From an uncultured Dehalococcoidia bacterium (lineage in GTDB: Bacteria; Chloroflexota; Dehalococcoidia; Lucifugimonadales; CATOSD01), in contig CATOSD010000001.1 of NCBI GenBank assembly GCA_951812395.1, positions 682,001 to 746,000 of the forward strand: a stretch of DNA of 64,000 bases. Direction: 5' to 3'. Position numbers and translations under genes: made by a program. Under the pieces are notes generated by a model. The model was not told where the DNA came from. It did not search any database and saw nothing but the letters and a program-made list of their open reading frames with translations. This document shows positions 46,001-52,078 of this stretch, in pieces (within the stretch, counting starts at the first letter, position 1; each line of letters begins with the position of its first letter).

Positions 46001-48742
46001 GAATACACCCAGGTGGAGAGCGGCGCCATCTTGCCCGCGCCCCCGGATGGGATCGCCATACCCGACAGCGCGCCCGGCGAGGACCACGCCACCTCTTACG
46101 TGGTGACCGGCCTGGTCAACGGCGCCGAGTACGTTTTCCGTATCAGGGCGATCAATGAAATCGGTACAAGTTCCGATAGTGATGCCGTTACCGTAACGCC
46201 GGAGGCGGCCACGGCTCCGGCCATCCCGGCCAATCTCAATGCCACAACGGGCGATGGCCAGGTGACCTTGTCGTGGGACGACCCCAACGATGACAGTATC
46301 ACTGGCTACGAACACCGCATGAGAGGTGAAGTAGTTAAGCTCCTTGCCTTGGATGGGGCTGAGGATGATGAATTCGGATATTCCATCGACGTCGTTGGTG
46401 AAACCCTGGTGATAGGGAGCCATGGCGACGATGATGACCAGGGATCGGCCTACGTATTCGCCCGGGCGTCCGGAACGTGGACCCGGATCGCCAAACTCAC
46501 TGCATCAGACGGAGACGACTCTGATCACTTTGGTCTGTCGGTCGCCCTATCGGGTAATGCGATAGTCGTGGGCTCGCCTTGGAGCGAGGCATCCTACGTA
46601 TTCGTGAAACCCGACAATGGCTGGACCAACGCCACTGAAACCGCGAAATTAACCGCATCAGACGGGGTCGCCGGCGATCACTTCGGTCAGTCGGTGTCCA
46701 TTGACGGCGATACTGTGGTGGTCGGATCGTACAACGACGACGACAATGGCGCGGACTCCGGTTCAGCCTACGTGTTCGTCAAACCCGATACCGGTTGGGA
46801 TAATGCCACCGAGACCGCGAAACTTACCTCGTCGGATGGTGCGGCCAGTGACTACTTTGGTCACGCCGTAGACGTCAGCGGCGACACCGTCGTCGTGGGA
46901 GCCTACGAACACAACAGCAGTAAGGGTGCGACCTACGTATTCGTCAAACCCGATACGGGTTGGGCCGTTACCACCGAGACCGCGAAATTAACTGCATCGG
47001 ATGGCTTCATCCTCGGATATCTGGGACATTCGGTCGCAATCGACGGAGACACGGTGATGGCCGGAGCCCACACCGACCAAGGAAGCCGGGGCGCAGTCTA
47101 CGCATTCGTGGAACCCAGCGATGGCTGGGCCAATGCCACGGAAACTGCCAAGATCACCGCATCGGACGAATCATCCGGAAACATGTTGGGGTATTCGGTG
47201 GCCCTGGACGGAGACAGGATGATTGCCGGGACCCACGGGCACGGCGACAATGGCGCCGCCTACGTGTTTGAAAAGTCCGATACCGGCTGGGCCGACGCCA
47301 TCGAGGTGGTTCGGCTAACCGCATCGGACGGGGCGAATGGCGACCAATTCGGATGGTCAGTTGCCTTGGACGCGGACACAAAGATAGTGGGAGCCCGAAG
47401 CGATGATGCCGCTACCGGCTCGGCCTATGCCTTCGACGTATCAGACTGGATTGATATCCCTGACAGCGCGTCTGGCGAAGCCAATCATCTGTCCTACACG
47501 ATCGACGGCCTGGTCAATGGCGCCGAATACACCCTCCAAATTCGGGCGATCAACGAAGTAAGCGTGGGACCGGATAGCGACGAGGTCACTGCGATACCCA
47601 TCGCACCCGAACCGGAGCTATTTGCGGCCCCCGCCGGCCTAATCGCCATGCCCGATGACACCCGGGTGGTGCTCCGTTGGGACGAGGGCGACGCCGCCAT
47701 AGACAGCTATATGGCAAAGTCCATTAACGACGAAACTGGCGGCATCACCACCCATGTCGTTGACGCCGGGGACGCTGAGTTGTTCGCGGAATTCCTCTCA
47801 TTGACCAACGGCGCAGAGTACACCTTCGAGGTTTACGCAATCTCGCTCCCATCCGAGGGAGGATTGCCGATTAGCGAGGTGGCCAGCACGGTCGCCACTC
47901 CGGAAATCACCTTGCCGGAAACTCCCAGTGGGCTCACCGCAACTGCCGACACCAATAGCATTACGGTCAACTGGGTCAGCGACGACATCACGGTCACCCG
48001 GTTCCAGTACAACCTGGACGGTGGCGACTACGCGGACATTGCTGGTAGCGACCGCGACACGTCAACCTACACCGTCACCGGTCTGTCGGCGGGAACCGAA
48101 TACGTGATTGGGATCCGCGCCCAGAATTTCTCGGGCGAGGGAACCACCTCCACCGTAACCGCGTCAACGGCCGACTACGGATTCTCGGCCCCTACCGGCC
48201 TGATCGCGATGCCCGACGACGAGCGGGTAGCGCTCCAGTGGAATGTTGATGACGACGACATCACCAACTACCGGTTGACGGTCTCCTACGACGACGGGGA
48301 GGTCTCCCTTCCCCTTAACGCGGTACATCCAAAGTCGTTCCTCAGCATCGGGTCCATGGAGAATGGCGCCGAGTACACGTTCAGTATAGTGGTGACTACG
48401 GACGGCGTGGTGGACAGCGAGCCATCAACTGTTACCGCCACCCCGAACGTCACCCTGCCGGAAACTCCGAGCGAACTATCCGCAACAGCGGGCGTCGACA
48501 GCGTGGATCTAAGTTGGGTCAACAACGACATCACGGTCACCGGGTTCCAATACAGCATCGATGATGGCAGCACTTACACTGATATCGAGGATAGCGATCG
48601 GGACACGTCAACATACACCATCACCGGTCTGGACGGCGGCACCGAGTACACCATCGGGATCCGGGCCCAGAACTTCTCGGGTGAAGGTGGAACGGCTACC
48701 ATCACAGTCACCACGGTTTCCGTTGACGTGGTTGATTCCTGA
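34058..48742 (+). CDS. Giant exported SpvB/YD-repeat shell protein with lectin, FN3 and propeller domains
   Basis: A 4,894-residue protein; the ATG has CGGAGAT eight bases upstream. Residues 17-42 form a signal peptide (LVWALLLALILASFLGVSG). Residues ~50-620 are SpvB/TcdB-like (YSLTASYSSN, GELGLGWTLEHPRIIR), with a 9-residue x4 repeat at 355-390. A coiled stretch lies near 1175-1215. Ricin-type QxW repeats: six at ~1667-1916 and eighteen at ~3073-3858, together eight beta-trefoils. YD repeats occupy ~2380-3065 and end at SYDPLGRRIVKKE with no RHS core behind. Then come a crystallin-like module (~3861-3948), FN3 units, one of them split by an FG-GAP-like propeller (~4090-4463), and four more FN3 units. 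No cell-wall anchor is seen. The stop lies inside sequence homologous to cassette tails. Confidence 0.88.
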   Translation: MIPGSIRRDINVKPRTGLVWALLLALILASFLGVSGVSPATPIQGEGENVANVGAPDVDMKIDNLPGGLTGDPSIDMSHGAVQTNFSLGGTLDNSSPAYSLTASYSSNVKGAVKTWLLDYQAGELGLGWTLEHPRIIRMNQGSGRKDDDRFVFYDSKQGIQELKSTGSDGSFENYEYKDAYRPTTKIQRYDNDGDSYWVITHPNGVKYYYGGKWGQEDSSSYTDDFKQVCAHLQNNLNPAASRCQSGAIEYGVQWGDWAGASQNPKNQTNIAVAWNLSRIESITGKSTILSYINNIQDVGREYTSDPNATPEPQPAPPSEPPTIDDPYPIDEGWEVITPPDSEITTKGDEGSVGAGEDRSTTDAGAGGSTTDAGEGGSTTDAGAGGSTTDTGDSQTYSPKAFSRSSYLYRVQQESGARTVVAYCAMADGSPGTGPALDNEAQPAQHDLVDTTLDLDYYSQICQPYAHLGLTEYADPHVESAEPDGYQERLKIAFVGGSVSFMAGSDAPRAQTTLSYDFLAGDSNDMSKRVLTGVQQGVYPENSQDALPSSPPTTFKYWGQEESDGVSVGRSNFDRIFNEDTGAFYGAIKSITSPSGSIKTYTYKKQSTNVSRELKLDTSIHGHRTAMFSDGYILLLGVDSSGYYILELVEWTPTGWAITYRDDLGKYVPGEYETYELITMQPTLFAFVTTDHQQIHVVSKGATDRWEATQLEPLHVGGDTFEYKQLRSNRDAIFFLYDVDDFRYLGYSNIHDNGYNDQLVTFDVFGLDSLTTMAVSDSTVGLASIQSNSEHKAPTVTVQVAFYDPKQDTWQVSDAASGHPQWCLPNYENGLDDITAYCADIDSEVSSLNANFDANGTKLTVTLSGAAFNQDTMEGDDPIYVDISIAFDIDVDERTLSSDDYEYQNVTTEPSGTMPYVHSPSWNSRFSDIVILAPMMHWDGYHGIHLRDINPDIDVYGNFLLPKVTTVLDQDDSYQVVVGLLSFIGTYWSDVWGDKHSKYFNWHADKPMKYVPSSGLLSNGNDTFRNSFLLARRLLAIAVIWDNHYDSKEDYGRVDFSLSDCTAESFDGNTTVKSSMPYNPRHSTGVFHGYPGKPPEEWDGIPTNTYANEDGGAAPDIGCVGGMSITPDLLVTYNGLYRLHYHALYPRLTSDGTSVMVRSLGDIQSLDAPLSKENVENYLAILRAQEKLKQLQKLNKLISDANWVLVGMSTVMDLLDGNIPGLIQNALLTTGFTLISKEIEAQSKHDQHDISQAAHKLTSSHPDSNIIGTRFSLHNTALLVRNTDSTVAYVADIGDNATKDGIHAVIEHIKKLDVSSGVLTFQTDQGPFLRILTNGTQGVIQSVSTDDDITAGEENDRYPLGAGRNFITYQKSSPDGKYTCLKTSHDKRLMRKPVTTESTDPCFYGTRGEVVVHRMMDEAGIGKIDSIVVDTVTFNDGLQDSIVSYDFDADTAGHDQNSANYRKVTSWPGGRDGGNGRIERLMYNGVESGVGITCEVLDLRGGTIITGDCPASNNYGDISSRDYTNQLRGKTYRQDVFEDGQSDPQATTQTWHKIQIIKRNGLPDTSLVFVIRTDHTKDDVTTATFYEYNEYAQRTQTITQTNGYDHSTGKVVDDGIQTNTTYAWETDAYGDAFIASNRYQDVVQTSSFRLEAGDQSSPSLGDDDPAIYWVVGYNANCLHIHDSVDKGSNAVMWDCNGEDKQKFTYIPDTREMMVGDYCLHVDVTTNNVQLWDCNGEDSQKWYPYADRNVPGQIQGWHGKCLDVQDSGKDNDTNVQVYDCNSGNNQKWAIISPEIPGPIANKESGDCLNSDGEFKNGVNISTGECKDSTRKWIYDPDKNHVDSKPTGGCLDIHDGHDDGHNVQMWECKDGEDNQEWYYHPDTGEIKSKDYCLDVDRSSHNVQIYGCAGGSNQKWKWTAVPLPLVPFPVSIPADTLTHSWTSHLLGSRAKTYAKVDIDGLDDPVYLSKGSYTYQTQSEESEAPTFNPSSPGSGWVAISEVSTYDAATGIPVVTRNVQTGMVSSRLLTHSEPHIVYAASSNANIHDNGVSYIGFEDYESHNAGDNFSPSGGSTSTVVGYAGSQSYGAESGKVNVAVNTYSSSGRPSLLSAWVSPSDGHTCQVAMDSKTVTSAEGDGNIWLYLQIASGSGSNASVSCDSGGYIDEVLIRPVDSSFGSSAHDAQYRTVSKTNNSGVVTRLVRDQRNRIMGTYAYNPEGEIRLRGFPTVGFSRYDGFSFETNHEAGIGFDQSQPNHSAVIAFQDDDRAYFIPGSPGGHQIEVSNRFALRLMAYEGIDVTVGGDHQLSLVAIGNKLKLSQGAVSVESDAIPSSETTARILTWVVIDQFSAVFLDGKMVISTNKLTPITDSGTEAISFGQSVVSHVFIGQNPTISRAFHDGAGRTIQAQSLHLDDDNNPTRVKISQTLYDGWGKPSVRTKLSELSQPLGNYDTGFVTGFDWDKSTISGQVVTDNDSHPFTQTRYASSPLLRPSLQSLLPGDDFDIAGKRTEKFGYGSTHDTAHTELLGGHDLYETQNFLPYTDDIALESTVVTDKAGRTVSTKHGNEDHGGYMEWKYAYDYWTNGAFRETTAYTPNYNAAQVENHDAFKNVSTTWDNAGLVKTSQEPDLSGHAIVISDNLGRPRFTRKNASTSDNISGMSYLKYDLKGRVAEIGVLKNVSKSISDYKSLANDASYPGSDDACVQTTHLYDADVQTGYTQPYLTGRLYGLVSTTNLIVDNPVDLCYQGQDRGNSYIFYQYDQRGRTIGISEVTETTVRNSAYTYNNLGTRLAMVYPEKERMTSDDQATGFANLSEERKRALLFDSSDQTSVYYPLNVLGQLDAICDKADCSGVRYASEYRYDVYGKIVSNKLDGDKMVQSREYDFQERLTKLETKDENDETIFAEALYYDPYQAGNIRRVEYTGSGLGDGEHRYDYSYDIWGRLVSAVRSNGDDLSTRTHKYEYTYDHNGNMLTKKIYGATDGDVVGDNASAYVSGKNQLASVTDSVTGNARNFTHNDYGAVTQFTNSDGKVVTYELHPRNDRVDRVSIDDGYEAEYSYDPLGRRIVKKEGAWSPEPGTEYNLRVAGSNLEDGVGQCIGTADGSDASGANLELQECSVGEGQRWTYDLSSEEIKGIDDKCIDIQGGGAADGDNVQIYNCHGGGNQQWTYDKSTKLIKGKNDHCLGVDDGNIELTSCSGGQSHQWEWTPSPSRPEPSADYRYRITGEGGTCLDVSSTNTNGDAQNIQLWECHGGDNQLWTYNPDTQEIRNGDRCIDVQGDPDSGTNIHLNDCSDGEDRHWTYDASTGQIKGISDRCLDAKGGDTENGTNVQLYNCHSGANQRWLFVIAESDLTPPLSYVQIKQGEHCVGGDAGSNAQLEECDPSNGNQNWRYDPDTKHIERADGQCWGLVSTEDGIVVIMGACDDSDSSQEWSPQIPSGKIYTGYSQDSCVGLGNNDILIQVACSDGNGRDWTWEAHSPPKSGIWYQIKGDDNKCLSTNSDTTGTLFEDCADDEHQNWAYHYDTKEITASNGHCLDWDEVTVIIASCSGEGQSSQQWEFNPLSGAIKSHGGGHDGECLTAGTPVTLEDCDGWDDQTWDWHPVSAVMPVSGHNYSIRSQDGRCLGTTYSVSETRGHMEDCGNDLDQMWTYDSPNIKWGKNDSQCFASAGVGNYDETVVTDCGPFDNVKWVYNPDTYQISKEVDSSLCLDIDPDDNSDPQIRTCDPDKSNQRWRFSTPPSVALTNKRIRQGDACVVAVGGTLLVESCSDAGDAKWTYEYDTKRITGADKCWDRPSNSASSVYMDLNDCNDSDNQKWDPQYPTGAISPSGDGEACIGWDGFTIFGAFVALQSSCNGSDSQQWTWESPKATLKQHDAGVGGLTVSHHTPISVPSIGAEHGSDYNDQISAIEVADGYTLEVYEHADYGGAQATYVGPQTVGAEGLTDAGLNDAISSYKLYVTPVAPDAPTSLVAEPGDAQVTLTWDDPGDDSITGYEYTQVESGAILPAPPDGIAIPDSAPGEDHATSYVVTGLVNGAEYVFRIRAINEIGTSSDSDAVTVTPEAATAPAIPANLNATTGDGQVTLSWDDPNDDSITGYEHRMRGEVVKLLALDGAEDDEFGYSIDVVGETLVIGSHGDDDDQGSAYVFARASGTWTRIAKLTASDGDDSDHFGLSVALSGNAIVVGSPWSEASYVFVKPDNGWTNATETAKLTASDGVAGDHFGQSVSIDGDTVVVGSYNDDDNGADSGSAYVFVKPDTGWDNATETAKLTSSDGAASDYFGHAVDVSGDTVVVGAYEHNSSKGATYVFVKPDTGWAVTTETAKLTASDGFILGYLGHSVAIDGDTVMAGAHTDQGSRGAVYAFVEPSDGWANATETAKITASDESSGNMLGYSVALDGDRMIAGTHGHGDNGAAYVFEKSDTGWADAIEVVRLTASDGANGDQFGWSVALDADTKIVGARSDDAATGSAYAFDVSDWIDIPDSASGEANHLSYTIDGLVNGAEYTLQIRAINEVSVGPDSDEVTAIPIAPEPELFAAPAGLIAMPDDTRVVLRWDEGDAAIDSYMAKSINDETGGITTHVVDAGDAELFAEFLSLTNGAEYTFEVYAISLPSEGGLPISEVASTVATPEITLPETPSGLTATADTNSITVNWVSDDITVTRFQYNLDGGDYADIAGSDRDTSTYTVTGLSAGTEYVIGIRAQNFSGEGTTSTVTASTADYGFSAPTGLIAMPDDERVALQWNVDDDDITNYRLTVSYDDGEVSLPLNAVHPKSFLSIGSMENGAEYTFSIVVTTDGVVDSEPSTVTATPNVTLPETPSELSATAGVDSVDLSWVNNDITVTGFQYSIDDGSTYTDIEDSDRDTSTYTITGLDGGTEYTIGIRAQNFSGEGGTATITVTTVSVDVVDS
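35120..35227. repeat. In-frame 27-bp x4 tandem repeat in the giant gene
   Basis: Four copies of a nine-codon unit, consensus AGxGGSTTD, in residues 355-390. The first copy is diverged (AGEDRSTTD). It forms a flexible acidic Gly/Ser/Thr linker after a proline-rich stretch; the copy number is likely variable between strains. Confidence 0.9.
47620..48720. repeat. Internal duplication of a two-FN3 unit in the giant gene
   Basis: Two consecutive blocks of about 560 bp encode the same domain pair. First comes a domain starting (A)P.GLIAMPDD.RV.L.W, then one starting ETPS.L.ATA with the near-identical segments SDRDTSTYT(V/I)TGL and IGIRAQNFSGEG. This points to a recent tandem duplication at the 3' end of the gene. 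Confidence 0.8.
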
Positions 48743-48803
48743 AGCACCGCCAAGATTGATGGAAATATTGACCACCTTCGCTCAGCCTCGATCCTCGGAT
48801 TAA
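48730..48803 (+). pseudogene. Relic of a cassette C-terminus after the giant gene
   Basis: From GGTTGATTCC at 48730 the DNA matches the last ~70 bases of cassettes 1 and 2, in a different frame from the giant gene. The relic reads LIPEAPPRLMEILTTFAQPR followed by SSD and a stop at 48803; the intact versions read LIPEGPPGLLKILTTFGEPR and VSD. The usual cassette leader follows directly. The giant gene's own TGA (48740-48742) lies in this homologous stretch. Confidence 0.8.
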
Positions 48804-48922
48804 GGGTCTAGCCTTCCACCCGAACTACATCGGCGGCGGTGTTGCATCCTGACCAACAGCATCCTGATAAGATTGGCTGTCAGAGGGAGGCCCTTCCCCA
48901 CAGGCCGACCGGAGCAGCCAGC
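48804..48922 (+). repeat. Type I cassette leader, copy 1
   Basis: 119 bases sharing ACTACATCGGCGGCGGTGTT and GCATCCTGACCAACAG with the leaders of cassettes 2 and 3. It ends in a common start region GGAGCAGCCAGC before ATG, where GGAG is the ribosome site. This copy also has CCTGATAAGATTGG, which recurs ahead of cassette 10. Confidence 0.8.
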
Positions 48923-50380
48923 ATGTTCAGTAAACGCTCGACAACCGCCGCCCGCTGGGGCCGGTACCCGCTGGCCGGCGCGCTGCTGGCCGTATTGGTC
49001 GCCTCCGCCATATCTGCCCAACTGTTCGCGACCTCAGACACGCCGCACGGCTCTTCCCTGGAGGACGCCCACCCAACGCTGTACGTCCACGGCGACCGGC
49101 TGCGGCCCCTGGTGGAAGAGACGGACGGCGCGCAGACGCTGAACATCTACGGTCCAGGCGGCCAGATCATCGCCCAGGCGGCGCGGGACGACCAGGGTAG
49201 TCAGGCAGTACGGTACCTGCTGGCCGACCACCTGGGTTCTACGCGTGTAGTAGTGGGCGCCGATGACAACGTAGTGGCCCACTTCGAGTACGGGCCGCAC
49301 GGCGAGACGGCCGAGTCGGGCGTGGCGGCGCCGGAAGCGCGCTACCGCTACACTGGCCATGCTTACGACGAGGAGCAGGGGGTGTACGAGACACCGGCTC
49401 GCGGCTACGACCCGACGCTGGGCCGGTTTCTGAGCGTGGACCCCCAGCGCCAGGACGCCAGCCCCTACGCGTATGCGGGGAACAATCCGGTGGGCTTCCT
49501 GGACCCCACGGGTGGGGACGAGACGCCATTTTTCATGCGGTCGGGATTTTGGGGCGAGGGTGAGAAAGAGGGCTTCACCTCTAAAGGTTTGGCCACAAAG
49601 TACGTCCGGAGTAGGCTCAAATTCGCTAGAGATATCAGCACCACATTGGGGAAGCATGTGGGACATAACATCCACGATGCCACTCGTGTATTTGGCTCAG
49701 ACCCCTACAGGCTCCCCGAAAGCGTAAGTGAAGCACCACGATTTTTGACTGGAATCGCAGACAGAGACTTCGGATTTAACAATCAGTTGTTTTGGCTTGT
49801 TGGCGATGACAAAGATGTAGAATTGCCTGCCCATTTCCCTGAGGCAGTAAAAGCTATAAGAGCTGTAAGTCGTTCGAATTTCGTCAGCTCCGAGTACGCC
49901 AGTCCCAATTTTGCAGAGAACATCACGCTGGTGGATTTTACGCGACCGGGCAGCGATGCGGTTAGTAAGGTTTCAGAATTCCTTAGTGGTGGAGGCTTTA
50001 GGCACCACATAATCAGAGCATCAGATTTATTGCTAGCGCAGTCTAGAGAGCGGGCCAAGTCCCGTTCGTCCATAAACACTCCCGAAGACACAACGGTCCC
50101 TAAGCCAACCGGAATCGGGTGGCTGGGACCGGACAGCCTGGGTGGCGCCGGCCCGGGACCGCCCGCGGCGACCGGCCAGTCAACTACGCAGCTTCCAGAT
50201 AGTCCACCGATGCCAGGCTATTCACAGCCTCAGGAAATGCAAGGAACACTTGACGAATTTCCCCCAGAGCAGCAGGCGTCGACCACGAATACGGAGAATT
50301 GGCAGGAGTTGATTCCCGAAGGGCCGCCGGGATTGCTGAAAATATTGACCACCTTCGGTGAGCCTCGAGTCTCGGATTAA
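48923..50380 (+). CDS. RHS core/tip cassette 1 (tip class A)
   Basis: A 485-residue protein. Residues 12-33 are a signal-anchor or signal peptide (WGRYPLAGALLAVLVASAIS, AQ following). Residues ~50-198 are an RHS core: PTLYVHGDRLRPLVEE, LNIYGPGGQIIAQ, YLLADHLGSTR, YRYTGHAYDEEQGVYETPAR, GYDPTLGRFLSVDPQ, ending NPVGFLDPTGG. The tip starts ETPFFMRSGFW and contains LFWLVGDDK, LPAHFPEAVKAIRAVSR, ASPNFAENITLVDFTRPGSD and FLSGGGF. It ends in a Pro/Gln-rich linker and the tail ILTTFGEPRVSD. The core is the kind that normally ends a full RHS protein; here it stands alone. ATG chosen for GGAG upstream and agreement among all paralogues. The tip's activity is unknown. Confidence 0.85.
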   Translation: MFSKRSTTAARWGRYPLAGALLAVLVASAISAQLFATSDTPHGSSLEDAHPTLYVHGDRLRPLVEETDGAQTLNIYGPGGQIIAQAARDDQGSQAVRYLLADHLGSTRVVVGADDNVVAHFEYGPHGETAESGVAAPEARYRYTGHAYDEEQGVYETPARGYDPTLGRFLSVDPQRQDASPYAYAGNNPVGFLDPTGGDETPFFMRSGFWGEGEKEGFTSKGLATKYVRSRLKFARDISTTLGKHVGHNIHDATRVFGSDPYRLPESVSEAPRFLTGIADRDFGFNNQLFWLVGDDKDVELPAHFPEAVKAIRAVSRSNFVSSEYASPNFAENITLVDFTRPGSDAVSKVSEFLSGGGFRHHIIRASDLLLAQSRERAKSRSSINTPEDTTVPKPTGIGWLGPDSLGGAGPGPPAATGQSTTQLPDSPPMPGYSQPQEMQGTLDEFPPEQQASTTNTENWQELIPEGPPGLLKILTTFGEPRVSD

Positions 50381-50501
50381 GGCTCTAGCCTTCCACTCGG
50401 ACTACATCGGCGGCGGTGTTGCATCCTGACCAACAGATAGCATCCCCATAAACCGGTCGTTAGGGAGGATGCTGTAAACGACGCCAAGCGGAGCAGCAAA
50501 C
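50381..50501 (+). repeat. Type I cassette leader, copy 2
   Basis: 121 bases from the stop of cassette 1 to the ATG of cassette 2, homologous to copies 1 and 3. It contains CGGTCGTTAGGGAGGATGCT and ends GCGGAGCAGCAAAC. No gene fits in it, so no immunity gene separates the cassettes. Confidence 0.8.
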
Positions 50502-51956
50502 ATGTCCAGTAAACGCTCCACAACCATCGCCCGCTGGGGCCGGTACCTGATGGCCGGCGCGCTGTTGGCCGTATTGGTCGCCTCCGCCATATCTGCCCAA
50601 CTGTTCGCGACCTCAGACACGCCGCACGGCTATTCCCTGGAGGACGCCCACCCAACGCTGTACGTCCACGGCGACCGGCTGCGGCCCCTGGTGGAAGAGA
50701 CGGACGGCGCGCAAACGCTGAACATCTACGGTCCAGGCGGCCGGATCATCGCCCAGGCGGCGCGGGACGACCAGGGTAGTCAGGAAGTACGGTACCCGCT
50801 GGCCGACCACCTGGGCTCCACGCGGGCGATACTCGACGCCGACGACAACGCAGTGGCCCACTTCGAGTACGCACCCCACGGGGAGACGGCTACGTCGGGC
50901 GCGGCAGCGGCAGAAGCGCGCTACCGCTACACCGGTCATCCTTACGACGAGTCGCAGGGACTGTACCAGACACCGGCTCGCGGCTACGACCCAGCGACAG
51001 GCCGGTTCCTGAGCGTCGACCCGCAGCGGCAGGACGCCAGCCCCTACGTGTACGCGGGGAACAACCCGGTGGGCTTCATTGACCCCACCGGTGGTGTCAA
51101 GGTGCCATTTTTCATGCGGTCGGGATTTTGGAGCGAGCGTGAAAACTTTGCCTCTGCAGGTTTGACCAAATGGCAGGTCCGGAGTAGCCACGATTCCCTT
51201 AGAGATATCAGCACCAAATTGGGGAAGCATGGGGAACAGAGAATCCATGATGCCACTCGTGTATTTGGCTCACACCCCGACAAGCTCCCCCAAAGCGTAA
51301 GTGAAGCATCACGATTTTTGGGCGGGCGGAACTCAGACAGAGCCTTCGGATTTAACAATCAGTTGTATTGGTTTATTGGCGATGACAAAGGTGTAGAATT
51401 GCCTGCCCATTTCCCTGAGGCAGTACTAAGTATAAGAGATGTAAGTCGTGGGGATCTAGCCAGCTCCAATTACGCCAGTCCCGATTTTGCAGAGAACATC
51501 GTGCTGGTGGATTTTACTCAACCCGGCAGCGATGCGGTTGATAAAGTTGAACGTTACCTTAATGATAGAGGCTTTAAGCCCTCAAGACTCGATGCATCAG
51601 ATTTATTGCTAGCGCAATCTGAAGAGCGGGCCAGGTCCCGTTCGCCCATAAACACTCCCGAAAACACAACGGTCTCTCAGCCAACCCGAATCGGGTTGCA
51701 GGGATCGGACCGCCTGGGCGGAGCCGGCCCGGGACCGCCCGCGGCGACCGGCCAGTCAACTACGCAGCTTTCAGATAATCCACCGATGCCAGGCTATTCA
51801 CAGCCTCAGGAAATGCAAGGAATACTTGGCCAACCTTTCCCAGAGCAGCAGGCGTCGACCACGAATACGGAGAATTGGCAGGAGTTGATTCCCGAAGGGC
51901 AGCCGGGATTGCTGAAAACATTGACCACCTTCGGTGAGCCTCGAGTATCGGATTAA
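50502..51956 (+). CDS. RHS core/tip cassette 2 (tip class A)
   Basis: 484 residues, same build as cassette 1. The core is a mosaic: its first half is as in cassette 1 (AARDDQGSQ, though then EVRYPLADHLG), but the next stretch STRAILDADDNAV is the version found in cassettes 5, 7, 8 and 10. Core end: NPVGFIDPTGG. The tip opens VKVPFFMRSGFWSER and keeps LYWFIGDDKGVELPAHFPEA. It differs from cassette 1 in the segment DAVDKVERYLNDRGFKPSRL, which it shares with cassette 5. It ends LTTFGEPRVSD as cassette 1 does. Confidence 0.85.
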   Translation: MSSKRSTTIARWGRYLMAGALLAVLVASAISAQLFATSDTPHGYSLEDAHPTLYVHGDRLRPLVEETDGAQTLNIYGPGGRIIAQAARDDQGSQEVRYPLADHLGSTRAILDADDNAVAHFEYAPHGETATSGAAAAEARYRYTGHPYDESQGLYQTPARGYDPATGRFLSVDPQRQDASPYVYAGNNPVGFIDPTGGVKVPFFMRSGFWSERENFASAGLTKWQVRSSHDSLRDISTKLGKHGEQRIHDATRVFGSHPDKLPQSVSEASRFLGGRNSDRAFGFNNQLYWFIGDDKGVELPAHFPEAVLSIRDVSRGDLASSNYASPDFAENIVLVDFTQPGSDAVDKVERYLNDRGFKPSRLDASDLLLAQSEERARSRSPINTPENTTVSQPTRIGLQGSDRLGGAGPGPPAATGQSTTQLSDNPPMPGYSQPQEMQGILGQPFPEQQASTTNTENWQELIPEGQPGLLKTLTTFGEPRVSD

Positions 51957-52078
51957 GGGTCTGGCCTTCCACCCGAACTGCATCGGCGGCGGTGTTGCAT
52001 CCTGACCAACAGATAGCATCCCCATAAGACCGGTCGTTAGGGAGGATCGTGTAAACGACACCAATCGGAGCAGCCAGC
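51957..52078 (+). repeat. Type I cassette leader, copy 3
   Basis: 122 bases, nearly the same as copy 2 (CATCGGCGGCGGTGTTGCAT, ACCGGTCGTTAGGGAGGAT) and ending GGAGCAGCCAGC before the ATG of cassette 3. Confidence 0.8.
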
